Positions 25,104 to 34,102 of a stretch of DNA of 64,000 bases are shown in pieces. The position numbers were made by a program, and so were the translations under genes. Every line of letters starts with the position of its first letter. Positions within the stretch are counted from its first letter, which is position 1. Origin of the DNA: Chloroflexota bacterium (GTDB lineage: Bacteria > Chloroflexota > UBA6077 > CF-72); assembly GCA_016191465.1 (NCBI GenBank), contig JACPOP010000015.1, positions 274,261 to 338,260 of the forward strand, written 5' to 3'. The notes beneath the pieces are model-generated. The model saw only the letters and a program-made list of their open reading frames with translations, was not told the DNA's origin and ran no database searches.

Positions 25104-26108
25104 GTGGCAGGCACCGGGCCGGTACGGTACTTCGACTCGGGAGAGAGCGCGGTGTTGCGGGCGCCGCGCGCCCTGGTTGCCTTCGGCGGCTGGGTTGACG
25201 CGGGCTCGGGCGGGACTGGGGCGGTGCGATACCTGGTCGATTCGCTGGGCGCTCGGCGGCTCGCAGACCTGGATCCGGAAGACTTCTACAGCTTCACGGA
25301 CACGCGTCCTCTCACCAGCGTCGTCGGTCCCGGCCAGCGGGCCATGCACTGGCCCCGTGGAGAGTTTTTCGCTGCCACCTCGCCTGGCGAGTCCGCGCAC
25401 GACCTCCTGCTGTTTGTGGCGCCCGAGCCCAACATGCGCTGGCGGACGTACTGCAGTGTCGTCATGGACGTGCTGGAGAAGTACGGCGTCACCCAGATCA
25501 TCAACCTTGGCGCAATCTTTGGTGCCGTTCATCACCGGGGCGAGACGCCACTGATGGGTTGGGCGACGGATGCCGCCCTGAGGGAGGCGCTCACGCGGCG
25601 CCAGATCACCTTCAGCAACTACGAGGGTCCGACGGGGATTGTCACGGCCCTGCTAGCTGAAGCGCAGGCGCGGGGCGTCCCCTCGGCGGCGATCATCGGC
25701 TTCACGCCGAACTACGTCCAGGGCGTTGCCAACCCGCGAACCTCCCATGCGCTCCTCAAGGCCGCCTGCGAGATTGCCGAAGTCGACGTGCCGCTGGCAG
25801 ACCTGGAGCGTGCCGGCCGGGCGCTGGTGCGACAGGTGGATAAGCTGCTCGCCGACCAGCCTGAGCTGCGCGAGCGCGTCGAGCGGATGCTGGCCATGCT
25901 GCAGGGCTCCGAGGAGCCCCCGTCTTCGGGCGCGCCAGAGCCCGCGCCGGGTTTCGACATGGGGCCTTCCACCGCCGAGCCGTCCGGCGAGCTTCCCAGT
26001 CCGCAGGCGGTGGTCCAGGAGCTCGAACAGTTCCTGCGGCAGCTCCGCGGCACCTCCGAGTCCCAGCCGCCGCCCGAGGGCGACCCGAAGCCTGACGGCG
26101 GTCAGTAG
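25104..26108 (+). CDS. PAC2-family protein (proteasome assembly chaperone-like)
   Basis: The 334-residue protein matches the PAC2 family seen in actinobacteria, archaea and chloroflexi: LVAFGGWVDAGSGGTGAVRY, FYSFTDTRPLTSV, LLFVAPEPNMRWRTYC, INLGAIFGAVHHRGETPLMG and YEGPTGIVTALLAEAQARGV. The fold resembles purine nucleoside phosphorylases, and eukaryotic relatives chaperone proteasome assembly; bacterial function is unclear. The last 75 residues are a disordered Pro/Glu/Ser tail. Its stop is one nucleotide before the GTG of the penicillin acylase gene, so the two are probably co-expressed. Confidence 0.88.
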   Translation: MAGTGPVRYFDSGESAVLRAPRALVAFGGWVDAGSGGTGAVRYLVDSLGARRLADLDPEDFYSFTDTRPLTSVVGPGQRAMHWPRGEFFAATSPGESAHDLLLFVAPEPNMRWRTYCSVVMDVLEKYGVTQIINLGAIFGAVHHRGETPLMGWATDAALREALTRRQITFSNYEGPTGIVTALLAEAQARGVPSAAIIGFTPNYVQGVANPRTSHALLKAACEIAEVDVPLADLERAGRALVRQVDKLLADQPELRERVERMLAMLQGSEEPPSSGAPEPAPGFDMGPSTAEPSGELPSPQAVVQELEQFLRQLRGTSESQPPPEGDPKPDGGQ

Positions 26109-26109
26109 G

Positions 26110-28536
26110 GTGGCGGCGCCCTCGCTGCGCGGCCTGGGGTTCGTCGCCGGGGCACTCGGCGCGCTGGGCGCTGGAAGCCTGCGCTACGTGCTGCGTCGCT
26201 CGCTTCCCCAGGTGGACGGCGAGGTGCGCGTGGCCGGCGGGCTGGGCGCACCCGTGGAGATAGTCCGCGACCGCTGGGGCATCCCCCACGTCACCGGGCG
26301 CGACCACGACGGCGCGCTGTTTGGGCTGGGGTTCTGCCATGCGCAGGACCGCCTGTGGCAGATGGACCTGAATCGCCGCGTCGCTCGCGGCGAGCTGGCA
26401 GAGCTGGTGGGTGAAGCGGCGCTGGACGTCGATCGTCTCATGCGCCGTATTGGGCTCCACCGTGCCGCGCAACGCGAGTGGGAGGGCGCCGACGCGCGGA
26501 TCCGCTCGGCCCTCGACTCTTACTCCGCTGGAGTCAACGCTGCCATAGAGCAGGCAGCGGTCCGCAAGCGATGGCCGCTGGAGTACGTCCTCCTGCAGGC
26601 GCGGCCGCGTCCGTGGACGCCATTGGATACGCTGAGCTTCGGGCGCTTCTTCGCGTTCACCCAGTCCGCCAACTGGGACAGCGAGCTCATGCGCTCGCGG
26701 ATCATCGCCCGAATCGGCGCGGCGGCCGCGGCGGCGCTCGAGCCCGCCCTGTGGCAGCCCGGATCAGACGCCCTGCCGCCGCTTGGCGACTGGGGGCCTG
26801 CCGACCTGCCCAGACCCGCTGCGGACGACATTCCACCCGTGCCGACCTTCGGCGGCGGCGGCAGCAACGCCTGGGTCGTGAGCGGCATGCGCTCCTCCAC
26901 AGGCAAGCCGCTGCTGGCCAGCGACCCCCACCTCTTCCCCAGCATCCCCAGCGTGTTTTACGAGGCGCACCTGGTCGGCGGATCAGAGCTCAACGCCATC
27001 GGAGTTACGATCCCGGGCATTCCCGGCGTGGCGATTGGCCACAACCGCGACATCGCCTGGGGCTTCACCGCCTCGATGGCCGACACCCAGGACTTCTTCG
27101 TGGAGCGGACCGATCCAAACGATCCGACCCGGACCGAGTACCAGGGACGCTGGGAGCCGGGCACGGTGATCCGCGAGAGCATCACGGTGAAAGGCCGATC
27201 GGACCCGTGGCACGAAGACGTCCTGGTGACGCGCCACGGCCCCGTGATCACGCCAACCCCGGCGATCCCCGACGAGCACCGCCACCTGGCGCTGCAATCC
27301 ATGGTCCTGGAAGCACCGGAGACGGCGGCCGGCCTGCTGTTGCTGAACACGGCGACAAACTGGGCGGAGCTCCGCGCCGGCTTGAGCCATTGGGGGACGC
27401 CGAGCATGAACTGCCTGTATGCGGATGTTGACGGCAACATCGGCTGGCAGCTCGTGGGACGTGTGCCGGTCCGAAGTCGCGGGAAGGGGCTGGTGCCATC
27501 GCCCGGGTGGAGCGGCCAGTACGAGTGGCGCGGCGAGATCCCGGTGGACGAGCTGCCGCGGGCATTCAATCCCCCGGACGGCCTGTGGGCGAACGCCAAC
27601 CACGAGGCCACCCTGGGCAGCCCGCACTTCTTCACCCTGGAGTACGAGGACCCGGCTCGCTACCACCGAATCCGCGAGGTACTGGAGAGCCGCGAGCGCC
27701 ATTCAGCCGTGGACTTCCGCGCGCTTCAGGCAGACCAGGTGAGCCTCACCGGGCGCGAAGTCGCCACGATCGTGGTGGCGCACCTGGAGCCACGCGCGAC
27801 GCTCGAGCGAGAAGCCCTCAACGAGCTCCGGCTCTGGGATGGTCGGGTGTCCGAGGATTCTCCGGGCGCGGCGATCTACGAGGTCTTTCGCCATGAGCTG
27901 GCCCGGGCTCGCTTTGGCGACGCGCTCGGCCCGCTGTTTCCAGCGGTGCTCGGGGTGGGGCCACACCCGGTCATCGGACCGGTGTGGTCGTTGTACTTCC
28001 GCCTTTCGCTGGAGACAGTGCGGTTTCTCCGCCGCTGGGGCGTGGCGCGGACGGAGCACGGCGACGGAAGCGTCGGGAGCGAGCGACCAGTCGCCGAGGC
28101 ATTCGCGCGGAGCGTGCAGGTCCTCCGCGAGCGCTTCGGGGGCGACGTGGCCCGCTGGCAGTGGAGCCGCCTGCACAGTCTGCACCTGAAGCATGGCCTG
28201 TCCATCCAGAAGCCGCTGGGGGTGCTGTTCGACGTGCCGGCGTTCCCGCTCGGCGGCGACCACGAAACGGTGCGCGCCGCCGGCTCACTGCCGGGCGGCT
28301 ACGCCGCCGGCGGTCCGACGGCAGGCTATCGTTTCATCGCCGATACCGCCGACTGGGACGCGTCTCTTGGCTGCATCCCGGGCGGCCAGAGCGGGCATCG
28401 CGGCAGCCCGCACTATGCGGACCAGGTCGAGGATTGGCGCCGCGTGGCGTACCACCCGCTGGCCTTCACTCGCCCGGCTATCAGCCGAGTCAGCCGCCAT
28501 ACACTGCGGCTGCTACCGAGCCTCAGCGTCGCGTGA
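26110..28536 (+). CDS. Penicillin acylase family protein (Ntn-hydrolase)
   Basis: The 808-residue protein is a precursor of the S45 Ntn-hydrolase type. Features are an N-terminal hydrophobic segment (LGFVAGALGALGAGSL), the alpha chain with VEIVRDRWGIPHVTGRDHDG and FCHAQDRLWQMDLNRR, a linker, and the predicted autocleavage site GGGGSNAWVV with nucleophile Ser252. The beta chain contains DPHLFPSIPSVFYEAHL, GVTIPGIPGVAIGHNRDIAW and the Asn in LWANANHEAT. Family members hydrolyse amide bonds in beta-lactam side chains, acyl-homoserine lactones or other N-acyl compounds; the substrate is unknown. The start is a GTG one nucleotide after the PAC2 stop; a longer frame upstream lies within the PAC2 gene. 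Confidence 0.93.
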   Translation: MAAPSLRGLGFVAGALGALGAGSLRYVLRRSLPQVDGEVRVAGGLGAPVEIVRDRWGIPHVTGRDHDGALFGLGFCHAQDRLWQMDLNRRVARGELAELVGEAALDVDRLMRRIGLHRAAQREWEGADARIRSALDSYSAGVNAAIEQAAVRKRWPLEYVLLQARPRPWTPLDTLSFGRFFAFTQSANWDSELMRSRIIARIGAAAAAALEPALWQPGSDALPPLGDWGPADLPRPAADDIPPVPTFGGGGSNAWVVSGMRSSTGKPLLASDPHLFPSIPSVFYEAHLVGGSELNAIGVTIPGIPGVAIGHNRDIAWGFTASMADTQDFFVERTDPNDPTRTEYQGRWEPGTVIRESITVKGRSDPWHEDVLVTRHGPVITPTPAIPDEHRHLALQSMVLEAPETAAGLLLLNTATNWAELRAGLSHWGTPSMNCLYADVDGNIGWQLVGRVPVRSRGKGLVPSPGWSGQYEWRGEIPVDELPRAFNPPDGLWANANHEATLGSPHFFTLEYEDPARYHRIREVLESRERHSAVDFRALQADQVSLTGREVATIVVAHLEPRATLEREALNELRLWDGRVSEDSPGAAIYEVFRHELARARFGDALGPLFPAVLGVGPHPVIGPVWSLYFRLSLETVRFLRRWGVARTEHGDGSVGSERPVAEAFARSVQVLRERFGGDVARWQWSRLHSLHLKHGLSIQKPLGVLFDVPAFPLGGDHETVRAAGSLPGGYAAGGPTAGYRFIADTADWDASLGCIPGGQSGHRGSPHYADQVEDWRRVAYHPLAFTRPAISRVSRHTLRLLPSLSVA

Positions 28537-28706
28537 CGGCCCTGTGAGTCGGCCGTGTCGCCCGTGTGAGCCGGACGCGCCATGCCCGCCGAGAGAATCC
28601 CCGTGTGCCCGTTCCGGTCAATCGCGTAACCAGGTCCAGGTCCTCGCTGGCATCCCTGCGGTCTCATCCAGAGCATATCCGCCCCGTTCCGCCACCCGAG
28701 AGCCTG

Positions 28707-29546
28707 GTGGACAAACCTTCTACTGGGGACGCCCCGCGCCTCCAGTTCGCCGACCTCCAGGCGGGTGTCCGGGTCTACCGCGGTGACTCGACCCGTCTGG
28801 CTGAAGGGCTGCCTGCCGAGTCCGTGGACCTGGTGGTCACCTCGCCGCCGTACGCGCTGGGCATTGACTACGGTACATCCGGATATTCGGACGATCAGCC
28901 TTACCAGCAGTACTTGAGCTGGGTCCGCGAGTGGGCCGAAGGCTTGCTGTATGCGGCGAAGCGGGGCGGCCGGGCGTGCATCAACATCCCGCTCGATTCC
29001 AACAAGGGCGGCAAACGGGCGGTCTACGCGGACTACCTGCGCATTTTCCAGGAGGTGGGCTGGACCTACCAGACCTCCATTGTCTGGAATGAGCAGAACA
29101 TCAGCCGCCGGACTGCCTGGGGCTCGTGGCTTTCCCCTTCGGCGCCGTTCGTCACGGCCCCGGTGGAGATGATTGCCGTCTTTCACAAGGGCGACTGGCG
29201 CCGTCCCGCCGCGGGTGGCCAGCGCGGCGACATCACGCGCGACGAGTTCCTGGCCTGGACGCTAGGGATGTGGACCTTTCCGGGCGCCAACGGTACCCGG
29301 ATTGGCCATCCGGCGCCCTTCCCGGAGGAGCTGCCGCGCCGCTTGATCAAGCTCTACAGCTACCCCGGCGACGTGGTGCTCGATCCCTTCCTGGGCTCTG
29401 GCACCACCGCCGCGGCGGCGATCAAGCTGGGCCGCCAGGCGGTTGGCGTGGAGATCAATCCCCACTTCTGCGATCTTTCGGTGCGCACGGTGCAGCGCGC
29501 CGCGCTGGCCGCCGCCGAAGAGATGCCACTCGCCGTCGCAGTCTGA
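28707..29546 (+). CDS. Orphan DNA methyltransferase (TSPPY, N4-cytosine/N6-adenine type)
   Basis: The 279-residue enzyme has the catalytic motif IV TSPPYALGIDYG first and the SAM-binding FxGxG motif DPFLGSGTTAAAAIKLGRQA near the end, the beta-group order. TSPPY favours N4-cytosine methylation, but N6-adenine cannot be excluded. Other parts include RACINIPLDSNKGGKRAVYA, SIVWNEQN and AWGSWLSPSAPFVTAPVEMI. No restriction endonuclease or specificity subunit is adjacent. The GTG at 28707 is chosen; the frame extends to a GTG at 28566 but the extra 47 residues are Arg/Pro/Ser-rich with no conservation. It is followed within 8 nt by the composite repeat. Confidence 0.88.
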   Translation: MDKPSTGDAPRLQFADLQAGVRVYRGDSTRLAEGLPAESVDLVVTSPPYALGIDYGTSGYSDDQPYQQYLSWVREWAEGLLYAAKRGGRACINIPLDSNKGGKRAVYADYLRIFQEVGWTYQTSIVWNEQNISRRTAWGSWLSPSAPFVTAPVEMIAVFHKGDWRRPAAGGQRGDITRDEFLAWTLGMWTFPGANGTRIGHPAPFPEELPRRLIKLYSYPGDVVLDPFLGSGTTAAAAIKLGRQAVGVEINPHFCDLSVRTVQRAALAAAEEMPLAVAV

Positions 29547-29553
29547 TCGGGCG

Positions 29554-29729
29554 AAGTTCCAAGTTTGAAGTTCCAAGTTCCAAGTTTGAAGTTCCAAGTA
29601 CCCGGCTATCGTCCCGAGGCCGCGGCCGAAGCATTCGCCTCTCCACGCAGGAGCACGGATCCTTCGCTCCGCTCAGGATGACACCTGACAACCTGGAACT
29701 TCAAACTTGGAACTTGGAACTTGGAACTT
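29554..29729. repeat. Composite repeat: inverted AAGTTCC heptamer arms around a VILSGAKDP/HPERSEGS-type core
   Basis: The left arm (29554-29602) is seven 7-nt units: AAGTTCC, AAGTTTG, AAGTTCC, AAGTTCC, AAGTTTG, AAGTTCC, AAGTACC. The right arm (29695-29729) is five units in opposite orientation: GGAACTT, CAAACTT, then GGAACTT three times. The 92-nt core holds GGATCCTTCGCTCCGCTCAG (29658-29677), whose minus-strand translations read VILSGAKDP and HPERSEGS, strings known as translated artefacts of a dispersed bacterial repeat. The arms could pair into a long hairpin. It lies between the convergent methyltransferase and acyltransferase genes and overlaps the 3' end of the latter. Confidence 0.85.
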
Positions 29730-30317
29730 CGTACCACAATGGGTGCAGGTTCCCACCAGGCCTTGCTCGGAGGGGGTCGTATCCAGGCGGCGGGCACAGC
29801 GGCATACCCAGCCGTGGACCCGGGCGGGCGACCCGAAGACGAGCGCATGGTCCGGGACGTCGCGGGTGACGACCGATCCGGCTCCCACCAGTGCCCAGCG
29901 GCCGATGGTGACGCCCGTGACCACCACCGTCGCCGCGCCGACCGACGCGCCCTCTCGTACGCGGGTGCGGCCAACGTGCCAATCGTCGGCGGATTTCAGG
30001 CTGCCGTCGGGGTTCACGGCTCGCGGCAGGTAATCGTTGGTGAAGCACACCTGCGGGCCGATGAAGACGCCATCGTCGAGCTCCACGCCTTCGTACAGGA
30101 GCGCCTGGTTCTGGACCTTGCAGTGGTTGCCGAGCCGGACGCCGGCGCCCAGGTAGACCCCTTCGCCAATGATGCAGCCCTTGCCCAGGTGCGCGTCCTC
30201 GCGGATGTGGGCACCGCGCCACACCTTGCAGCCTTCGCCGAGCGTTGCCGAGGCGGCGACGTCGGCACCAGGATGGATGAAGACGGGCGAAGGGGGCTGT
30301 TCAGGGGTGTCAGACAC
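29673..30317 (-). CDS. Hexapeptide-repeat acyltransferase (WbbJ/WlbB-like) with repeat-derived C-terminus
   Basis: The 214-residue protein is a left-handed beta-helix acyltransferase: hexapeptide repeats run through ASATLGEGCKVWRGAHIRED, GVYLGAGVRLGNHCKVQNQA and TVVVTGVTIGRWALVGAGSV, with FTNDYLPRAV as the likely catalytic loop. Relatives N-acetylate UDP-amino sugars. A CxC...CxxC zinc-ribbon-like tail (VCRCARRL, CTHCG) follows the helix. The last 18 residues, KFQVPSSKFEVPGCQVSS, are encoded by the heptamer array, and the TGA stop comes from the adjacent repeat core. The natural end was therefore replaced or extended by the repeat. The start is GTG at 30317, divergent from the PBP gene. Confidence 0.88.
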   Translation of the reverse strand: MSDTPEQPPSPVFIHPGADVAASATLGEGCKVWRGAHIREDAHLGKGCIIGEGVYLGAGVRLGNHCKVQNQALLYEGVELDDGVFIGPQVCFTNDYLPRAVNPDGSLKSADDWHVGRTRVREGASVGAATVVVTGVTIGRWALVGAGSVVTRDVPDHALVFGSPARVHGWVCRCARRLDTTPSEQGLVGTCTHCGTKFQVPSSKFEVPGCQVSS

Positions 30318-30327
30318 GGACCGTCCG

Positions 30328-30333
30328 TAGAAT
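30328..30333. promoter_or_regulatory. Shared A+T box between divergent genes (TAGAAT / TATTCT)
   Basis: TAGAAT (plus) and the overlapping TATTCT (minus, 30336-30331) lie in the 35-nt gap between the acyltransferase (start 30317) and the PBP gene (start 30353). One site may serve as the -10 element for both directions. Confidence 0.35.
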
Positions 30334-30352
30334 AGATGCCGGGCACGGCGCC

Positions 30353-33076
30353 GTGAGCGCTCGGGCGTACGTCGTCATGCGCATCATCTTCACACTTCTG
30401 GCGCTTGCCGTGTTCGCGGCGGCCCTTGGCTTCGCCGGCGTCATGGGCCTGTACGCGTACTACGCGCGCGATCTGCCCGACCCGGGCGCGCTGGCAAATC
30501 GCTCACTGTTCCAAACCGCGCGCATCCTGGACCGTAACGGCAAACTGCTCGAGGAGCTGGTCGATCCTGAGGGCGGTCGCCGCACCCTGGTCACCCTGGA
30601 CAAGGTGCCGGTGGTGATGCGCGACGCCACCATCGCGGCCGAAGACTCGTCGTTTTACGACAACCCCGGCTTCGACGCGCGCGCCATCGTCCGCGCGTTC
30701 TATCAGTGGGCACGCTACGGATCGCCACAGAGTGGCGCCAGCACCATCACCCAGCAACTGGTCAAGAACACGCTGCTCGGGCCCGAGCAGACCGGCGAGC
30801 GCAAGGCCAAAGAGGCGTTCCTGGCGATCGAGCTGACACGGCGGTACTCGAAGGACCAGATCCTCCAGATGTACCTCAACGAGATCAACTACGGGAACCG
30901 CGCCTACGGAATCGAGGCCGCCGCCGAGACGTACTTCGGCAAGCCGGCCCAGGGCCTGACGCTTGCCGAAGCATCGCTGCTCGCCGGCCTGCCCCAGGCG
31001 CCCGCGTACTACGACCCGTACGAGAACCTGCCAGCGGCCCAGGAGCGCCAGCGCTACGTGCTGGAGCAGATGGTGCGCACGCGCGCCATCACCCAGGCCC
31101 AGGCCGAGCAGGCCCTCGCAGCTCCGCCCAGCCTGAAGCCCAGATCGGTCGGCCGAAGTACTCAGGCGCCCCACTTTGTGAGCTATGTGCGGCAACAGGT
31201 AGAGGAGCAGTTCGGCACCGAGGCGCTGTTCCGCAGCGGGTTGCAGATTACGACTACCCTGGACCTGGACTGGCAAAATGCCGCTACCCGGGTGGCGCGC
31301 GAGCGGATCCAGGCCGTAAAAGGCCGCAACGCCAACAACGCCGCCGTCGTCTCGATCAAGCCCGAGACCGGCGAAATCCTGGCCATGCTCGGATCCGTGA
31401 ACTTCGACGACCCCAGCATTGACGGGCAGGTCAACGTGGCCCTGGCCGAGCGGCAGCCAGGTTCGGCGCTCAAGCCATTCACCTACCTGACCGCGTTCGG
31501 CAAGGGCTGGAGCCCGGCCACCGTGCTCATGGACCTGCCGACCGACTTCAACGGCTACCGCCCCAACAACTTCGACGATCGCTTCCGAGGCCCGGTCAGC
31601 GTGCGTTCGGCCCTGGCGCAGTCGCTCAACATCCCCGCCGTGGAAGCGCTCCAGTTCGTCGGGATCCCCGACATGCTCGCCACCGTCCACCGGCTTGGCG
31701 TGACCAGCCTACGCCAGCCCGAACGATATGGCCTTTCCGTCACCCTGGGCGGCGGCGAGGTGCGGCTGCTGGACCTGACGTACGCCTACGCCGCCCTTGC
31801 CAACGGTGGCCGCCAGGTTGGCACGCCGGCCCCGACCGAGCGTCGCCAGGGTGGCTTTCGGGCGATGGACCCGGTGTCCATCCTCAAAGTGACGGATAGC
31901 GGCGGCAAGGTGCTCTACCAGTACCAGCCGCCCCAGCCGCTGGAGGTCGCGGATCCCCGGCTGGTGTACCAGGTCACCTCCGTGCTCTCGGACAACGCTG
32001 CCCGCCTTCCGACGTACGGTGCCAACAATGCCCTGGAGCTGAATGGCCGCCCGGCGGCGGTTAAGACGGGCACCACCAACAACTACGTGGACGCCTGGAC
32101 CGTGGGCTACACCCCGGACCTGGTGACAGGCGTCTGGGTGGGCAATACTCGGGGTGGCGCCATGCAGGAAGTCGGCGGCTCTCTCGGCGCCGGCGCCATC
32201 TGGAATGGGTTCATGGAGGAGGTGCTGCGCGGCACCCCGGTCAAGCAGTTTCAGCGACCGAGCGGCGTCGTGGAGGCGGAGGTGTGCGCGCTCTCGACGC
32301 TGCTCCCAACGCAGGAGTGCCGCGACGCCCAGACGCCCGTTCGTGGCACGGTGAAGGACCTGTTCGTGGAAAGTGTGAACCTGCCCACCAAACCCGACAC
32401 CTGGTACCAGCGGGTGGAGGTGTGTGTCGTCAACGGGAAGCGCGTCACGCCGCTGGTGCCGGCGAACGGGCGGGAACAGCGCGTCTTCGTGCAGCTCCCC
32501 GAGCCATACCGTACCTGGGGCGAGGCGAACGGCTACCCGGCGCCACCCACCGAGGCGTGTGACGACGTGTACAAGGGCGAGCGTCGCGCGGAAATCGACG
32601 GTCCGCGCCCTGCGGACCGCCTGGTCGCGGGAGGGGACTTGCAGGTCGTCGGCAGCGTCTGGATCGACGACTTCGCCGAATACTCGCTGGACATTGGCCC
32701 CGGAGCCGCGCCCAGCGCCTGGACGGTGCTGACGGACCGTCGAACGCAGGCCGTGGACAAGGCGCTGCTGGGCATCTGGCCAACGGCCAACCTGCAGCCC
32801 GGACCATACACGCTCCGCCTGCGCGTGTCTGACAGCCTGGGTAACGTGGTGGAAGGCCAGCAGACGGTGACGCTGGTGGCGCCACCAACGCCCACGCCAG
32901 CGCCCACGGCGAGCCCGGTGCCCACCGCGGTCGCGCCGCCGACCGCTACGCCGGTCCCTGCCGCCGCGGCCACCCCCACCCGGCCCGCGGCTCAGCCGCC
33001 CGCGACTCCGCCTGGCCCCACGCCAACGCCGGCCGCCACGCCTCGCCCGACTGTGCCCCCGAAGCCGTCCGGCTGA
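30353..33076 (+). CDS. Class A penicillin-binding protein (PBP1A-type)
   Basis: This bifunctional peptidoglycan synthase has 907 residues. After a cytoplasmic stub and membrane helix (about 8-37) comes the GT51 glycosyltransferase with catalytic Glu97 in AAEDSSFYDNPGFD, then GASTITQQLVKNTLL and RKAKEAFLAIELTRRYSKDQ. The transpeptidase has the acylated Ser371 in PGSALKPF, SLN in ALAQSLNIPAVEA, and KTG at Lys571 in AVKTGTTNNYVDAWTVGYTP. The C-terminal 60 residues are a Pro/Thr/Ala-rich tail, a feature shared with several exported proteins of this window. The start is a GTG at 30353; an in-frame ATG at 30377 is also possible. Confidence 0.95.
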   Translation: MSARAYVVMRIIFTLLALAVFAAALGFAGVMGLYAYYARDLPDPGALANRSLFQTARILDRNGKLLEELVDPEGGRRTLVTLDKVPVVMRDATIAAEDSSFYDNPGFDARAIVRAFYQWARYGSPQSGASTITQQLVKNTLLGPEQTGERKAKEAFLAIELTRRYSKDQILQMYLNEINYGNRAYGIEAAAETYFGKPAQGLTLAEASLLAGLPQAPAYYDPYENLPAAQERQRYVLEQMVRTRAITQAQAEQALAAPPSLKPRSVGRSTQAPHFVSYVRQQVEEQFGTEALFRSGLQITTTLDLDWQNAATRVARERIQAVKGRNANNAAVVSIKPETGEILAMLGSVNFDDPSIDGQVNVALAERQPGSALKPFTYLTAFGKGWSPATVLMDLPTDFNGYRPNNFDDRFRGPVSVRSALAQSLNIPAVEALQFVGIPDMLATVHRLGVTSLRQPERYGLSVTLGGGEVRLLDLTYAYAALANGGRQVGTPAPTERRQGGFRAMDPVSILKVTDSGGKVLYQYQPPQPLEVADPRLVYQVTSVLSDNAARLPTYGANNALELNGRPAAVKTGTTNNYVDAWTVGYTPDLVTGVWVGNTRGGAMQEVGGSLGAGAIWNGFMEEVLRGTPVKQFQRPSGVVEAEVCALSTLLPTQECRDAQTPVRGTVKDLFVESVNLPTKPDTWYQRVEVCVVNGKRVTPLVPANGREQRVFVQLPEPYRTWGEANGYPAPPTEACDDVYKGERRAEIDGPRPADRLVAGGDLQVVGSVWIDDFAEYSLDIGPGAAPSAWTVLTDRRTQAVDKALLGIWPTANLQPGPYTLRLRVSDSLGNVVEGQQTVTLVAPPTPTPAPTASPVPTAVAPPTATPVPAAAATPTRPAAQPPATPPGPTPTPAATPRPTVPPKPSG

Positions 33077-33184
33077 CATGTCCCGTACGCCGCGTGCATC
33101 CCGCGCCGACAACTGCGACGCGGACGGTACGTCCCATGCGATGGGTGGCTCTGGAGTGTGGCTACACTGCGCGCACGATCAGCC

Positions 33185-34087
33185 ATGCGCGTGAAATTCT
33201 GGGGCACTCGCGGCTCGGTGCCCACCCCCGGCCCCAGCACCGTCCGCTATGGCGGCAACACGTCGTGCGTGGAGGTCACCACGAGCCGCGGAACTTTGCT
33301 CGTGCTCGACAGCGGGACGGGCATTCGTGAGCTGGGCCTGGACCTCATGGCACGCGGGAAGCAAGTGGACGGACACCTGTTCCTGGGGCATACCCACTGG
33401 GACCACATCTCCGGCTTTCCGTTCTTTACCCCTGCCTTCATACCAGGCAACAGGCTCCGCATCTACGGCGCGCGAGACCTCGACCGCTCGCTCCAAGACG
33501 TGCTGGCGGGGCAGATGCACTACACCTACTTCCCGGTGCCGCTTGGCGACCTGCGGGCCGACATTACGTTCCACGAGCTGGACGAAGGCGAGCTGCGCGT
33601 CGAGGATGTGCGGGTCCGAACGCAGTACCTGAACCATACCGCCGTGACGATGGGCTACCGGCTGGAAGCCGACAATGCATCGGTCGCCTACATCACCGAC
33701 CACGAGCCCTACGGTCTCTCATTAGTGCCGCCCGGCGGAGAGACTCAGCCCGAGGTAGGCCGCGGACTGCGGGGCGATTTCATCCACGGCGGCGACCAGC
33801 GCCTGATCGACTTCGTGCGTGGCGTGGACCTGCTCATCATGGACACGCAATACACGCCCGAGGAGTACCAGGCCAAGCGCGGCTGGGGACACTCCAGCAC
33901 TGACTACGTCACGGACCTTGCAGTCGAGGCGGGCGTCACCCGGTACGCGCTCTTCCATCACGAGCCGACGCACCCGGATGATGGCGTTGACGCGATGGTG
34001 CAGTACTGCCGGGACCGCGCCGCTGAAAGCGGCTCCACCCCCCTGGAAATCTTTGGAGCGCAAGAGCGCCAGACGATCGAGCTCTGA
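33185..34087 (+). CDS. MBL-fold metallo-hydrolase
   Basis: The 300-residue protein starts MRVKFWGTRGSVPTPGPST, typical of the cyclic-nucleotide phosphodiesterase/ribonuclease Z-like branch of the metallo-beta-lactamase superfamily. It has the metal motif LGHTHWDHISGFPFF (HxHxDH), a second-metal His in TQYLNHTAVTMGYR, Asp in AYITDHEPYG and MDTQYTPEEY, and a final His in YALFHHEPTHPDD. The substrate is unknown. The ATG at 33185 is preferred because homologues begin at MRVKFWGTRGS. A TACACT box at 33163-33168 is 16 nt upstream. The gene is convergent with the dpgC-like gene. Confidence 0.92.
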   Translation: MRVKFWGTRGSVPTPGPSTVRYGGNTSCVEVTTSRGTLLVLDSGTGIRELGLDLMARGKQVDGHLFLGHTHWDHISGFPFFTPAFIPGNRLRIYGARDLDRSLQDVLAGQMHYTYFPVPLGDLRADITFHELDEGELRVEDVRVRTQYLNHTAVTMGYRLEADNASVAYITDHEPYGLSLVPPGGETQPEVGRGLRGDFIHGGDQRLIDFVRGVDLLIMDTQYTPEEYQAKRGWGHSSTDYVTDLAVEAGVTRYALFHHEPTHPDDGVDAMVQYCRDRAAESGSTPLEIFGAQERQTIEL

Positions 34088-34102
34088 GCGGCAGGGCGCG
34101 CC

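Noticed and set aside
25726-26109. N-terminal extension of the penicillin acylase gene
   Set aside because: It lies inside the PAC2 gene in another frame and has no coding character; the GTG at 26110 follows the PAC2 stop.
28566-28706. N-terminal extension of the DNA methyltransferase
   Set aside because: The 47 extra residues are Arg/Pro/Ser-rich without conservation; the GTG at 28707 fits better.
29455-29974. Minus-strand frames containing VILSGAKDP or HPERSEGS
   Set aside because: These are translations of a dispersed repeat, not genes.
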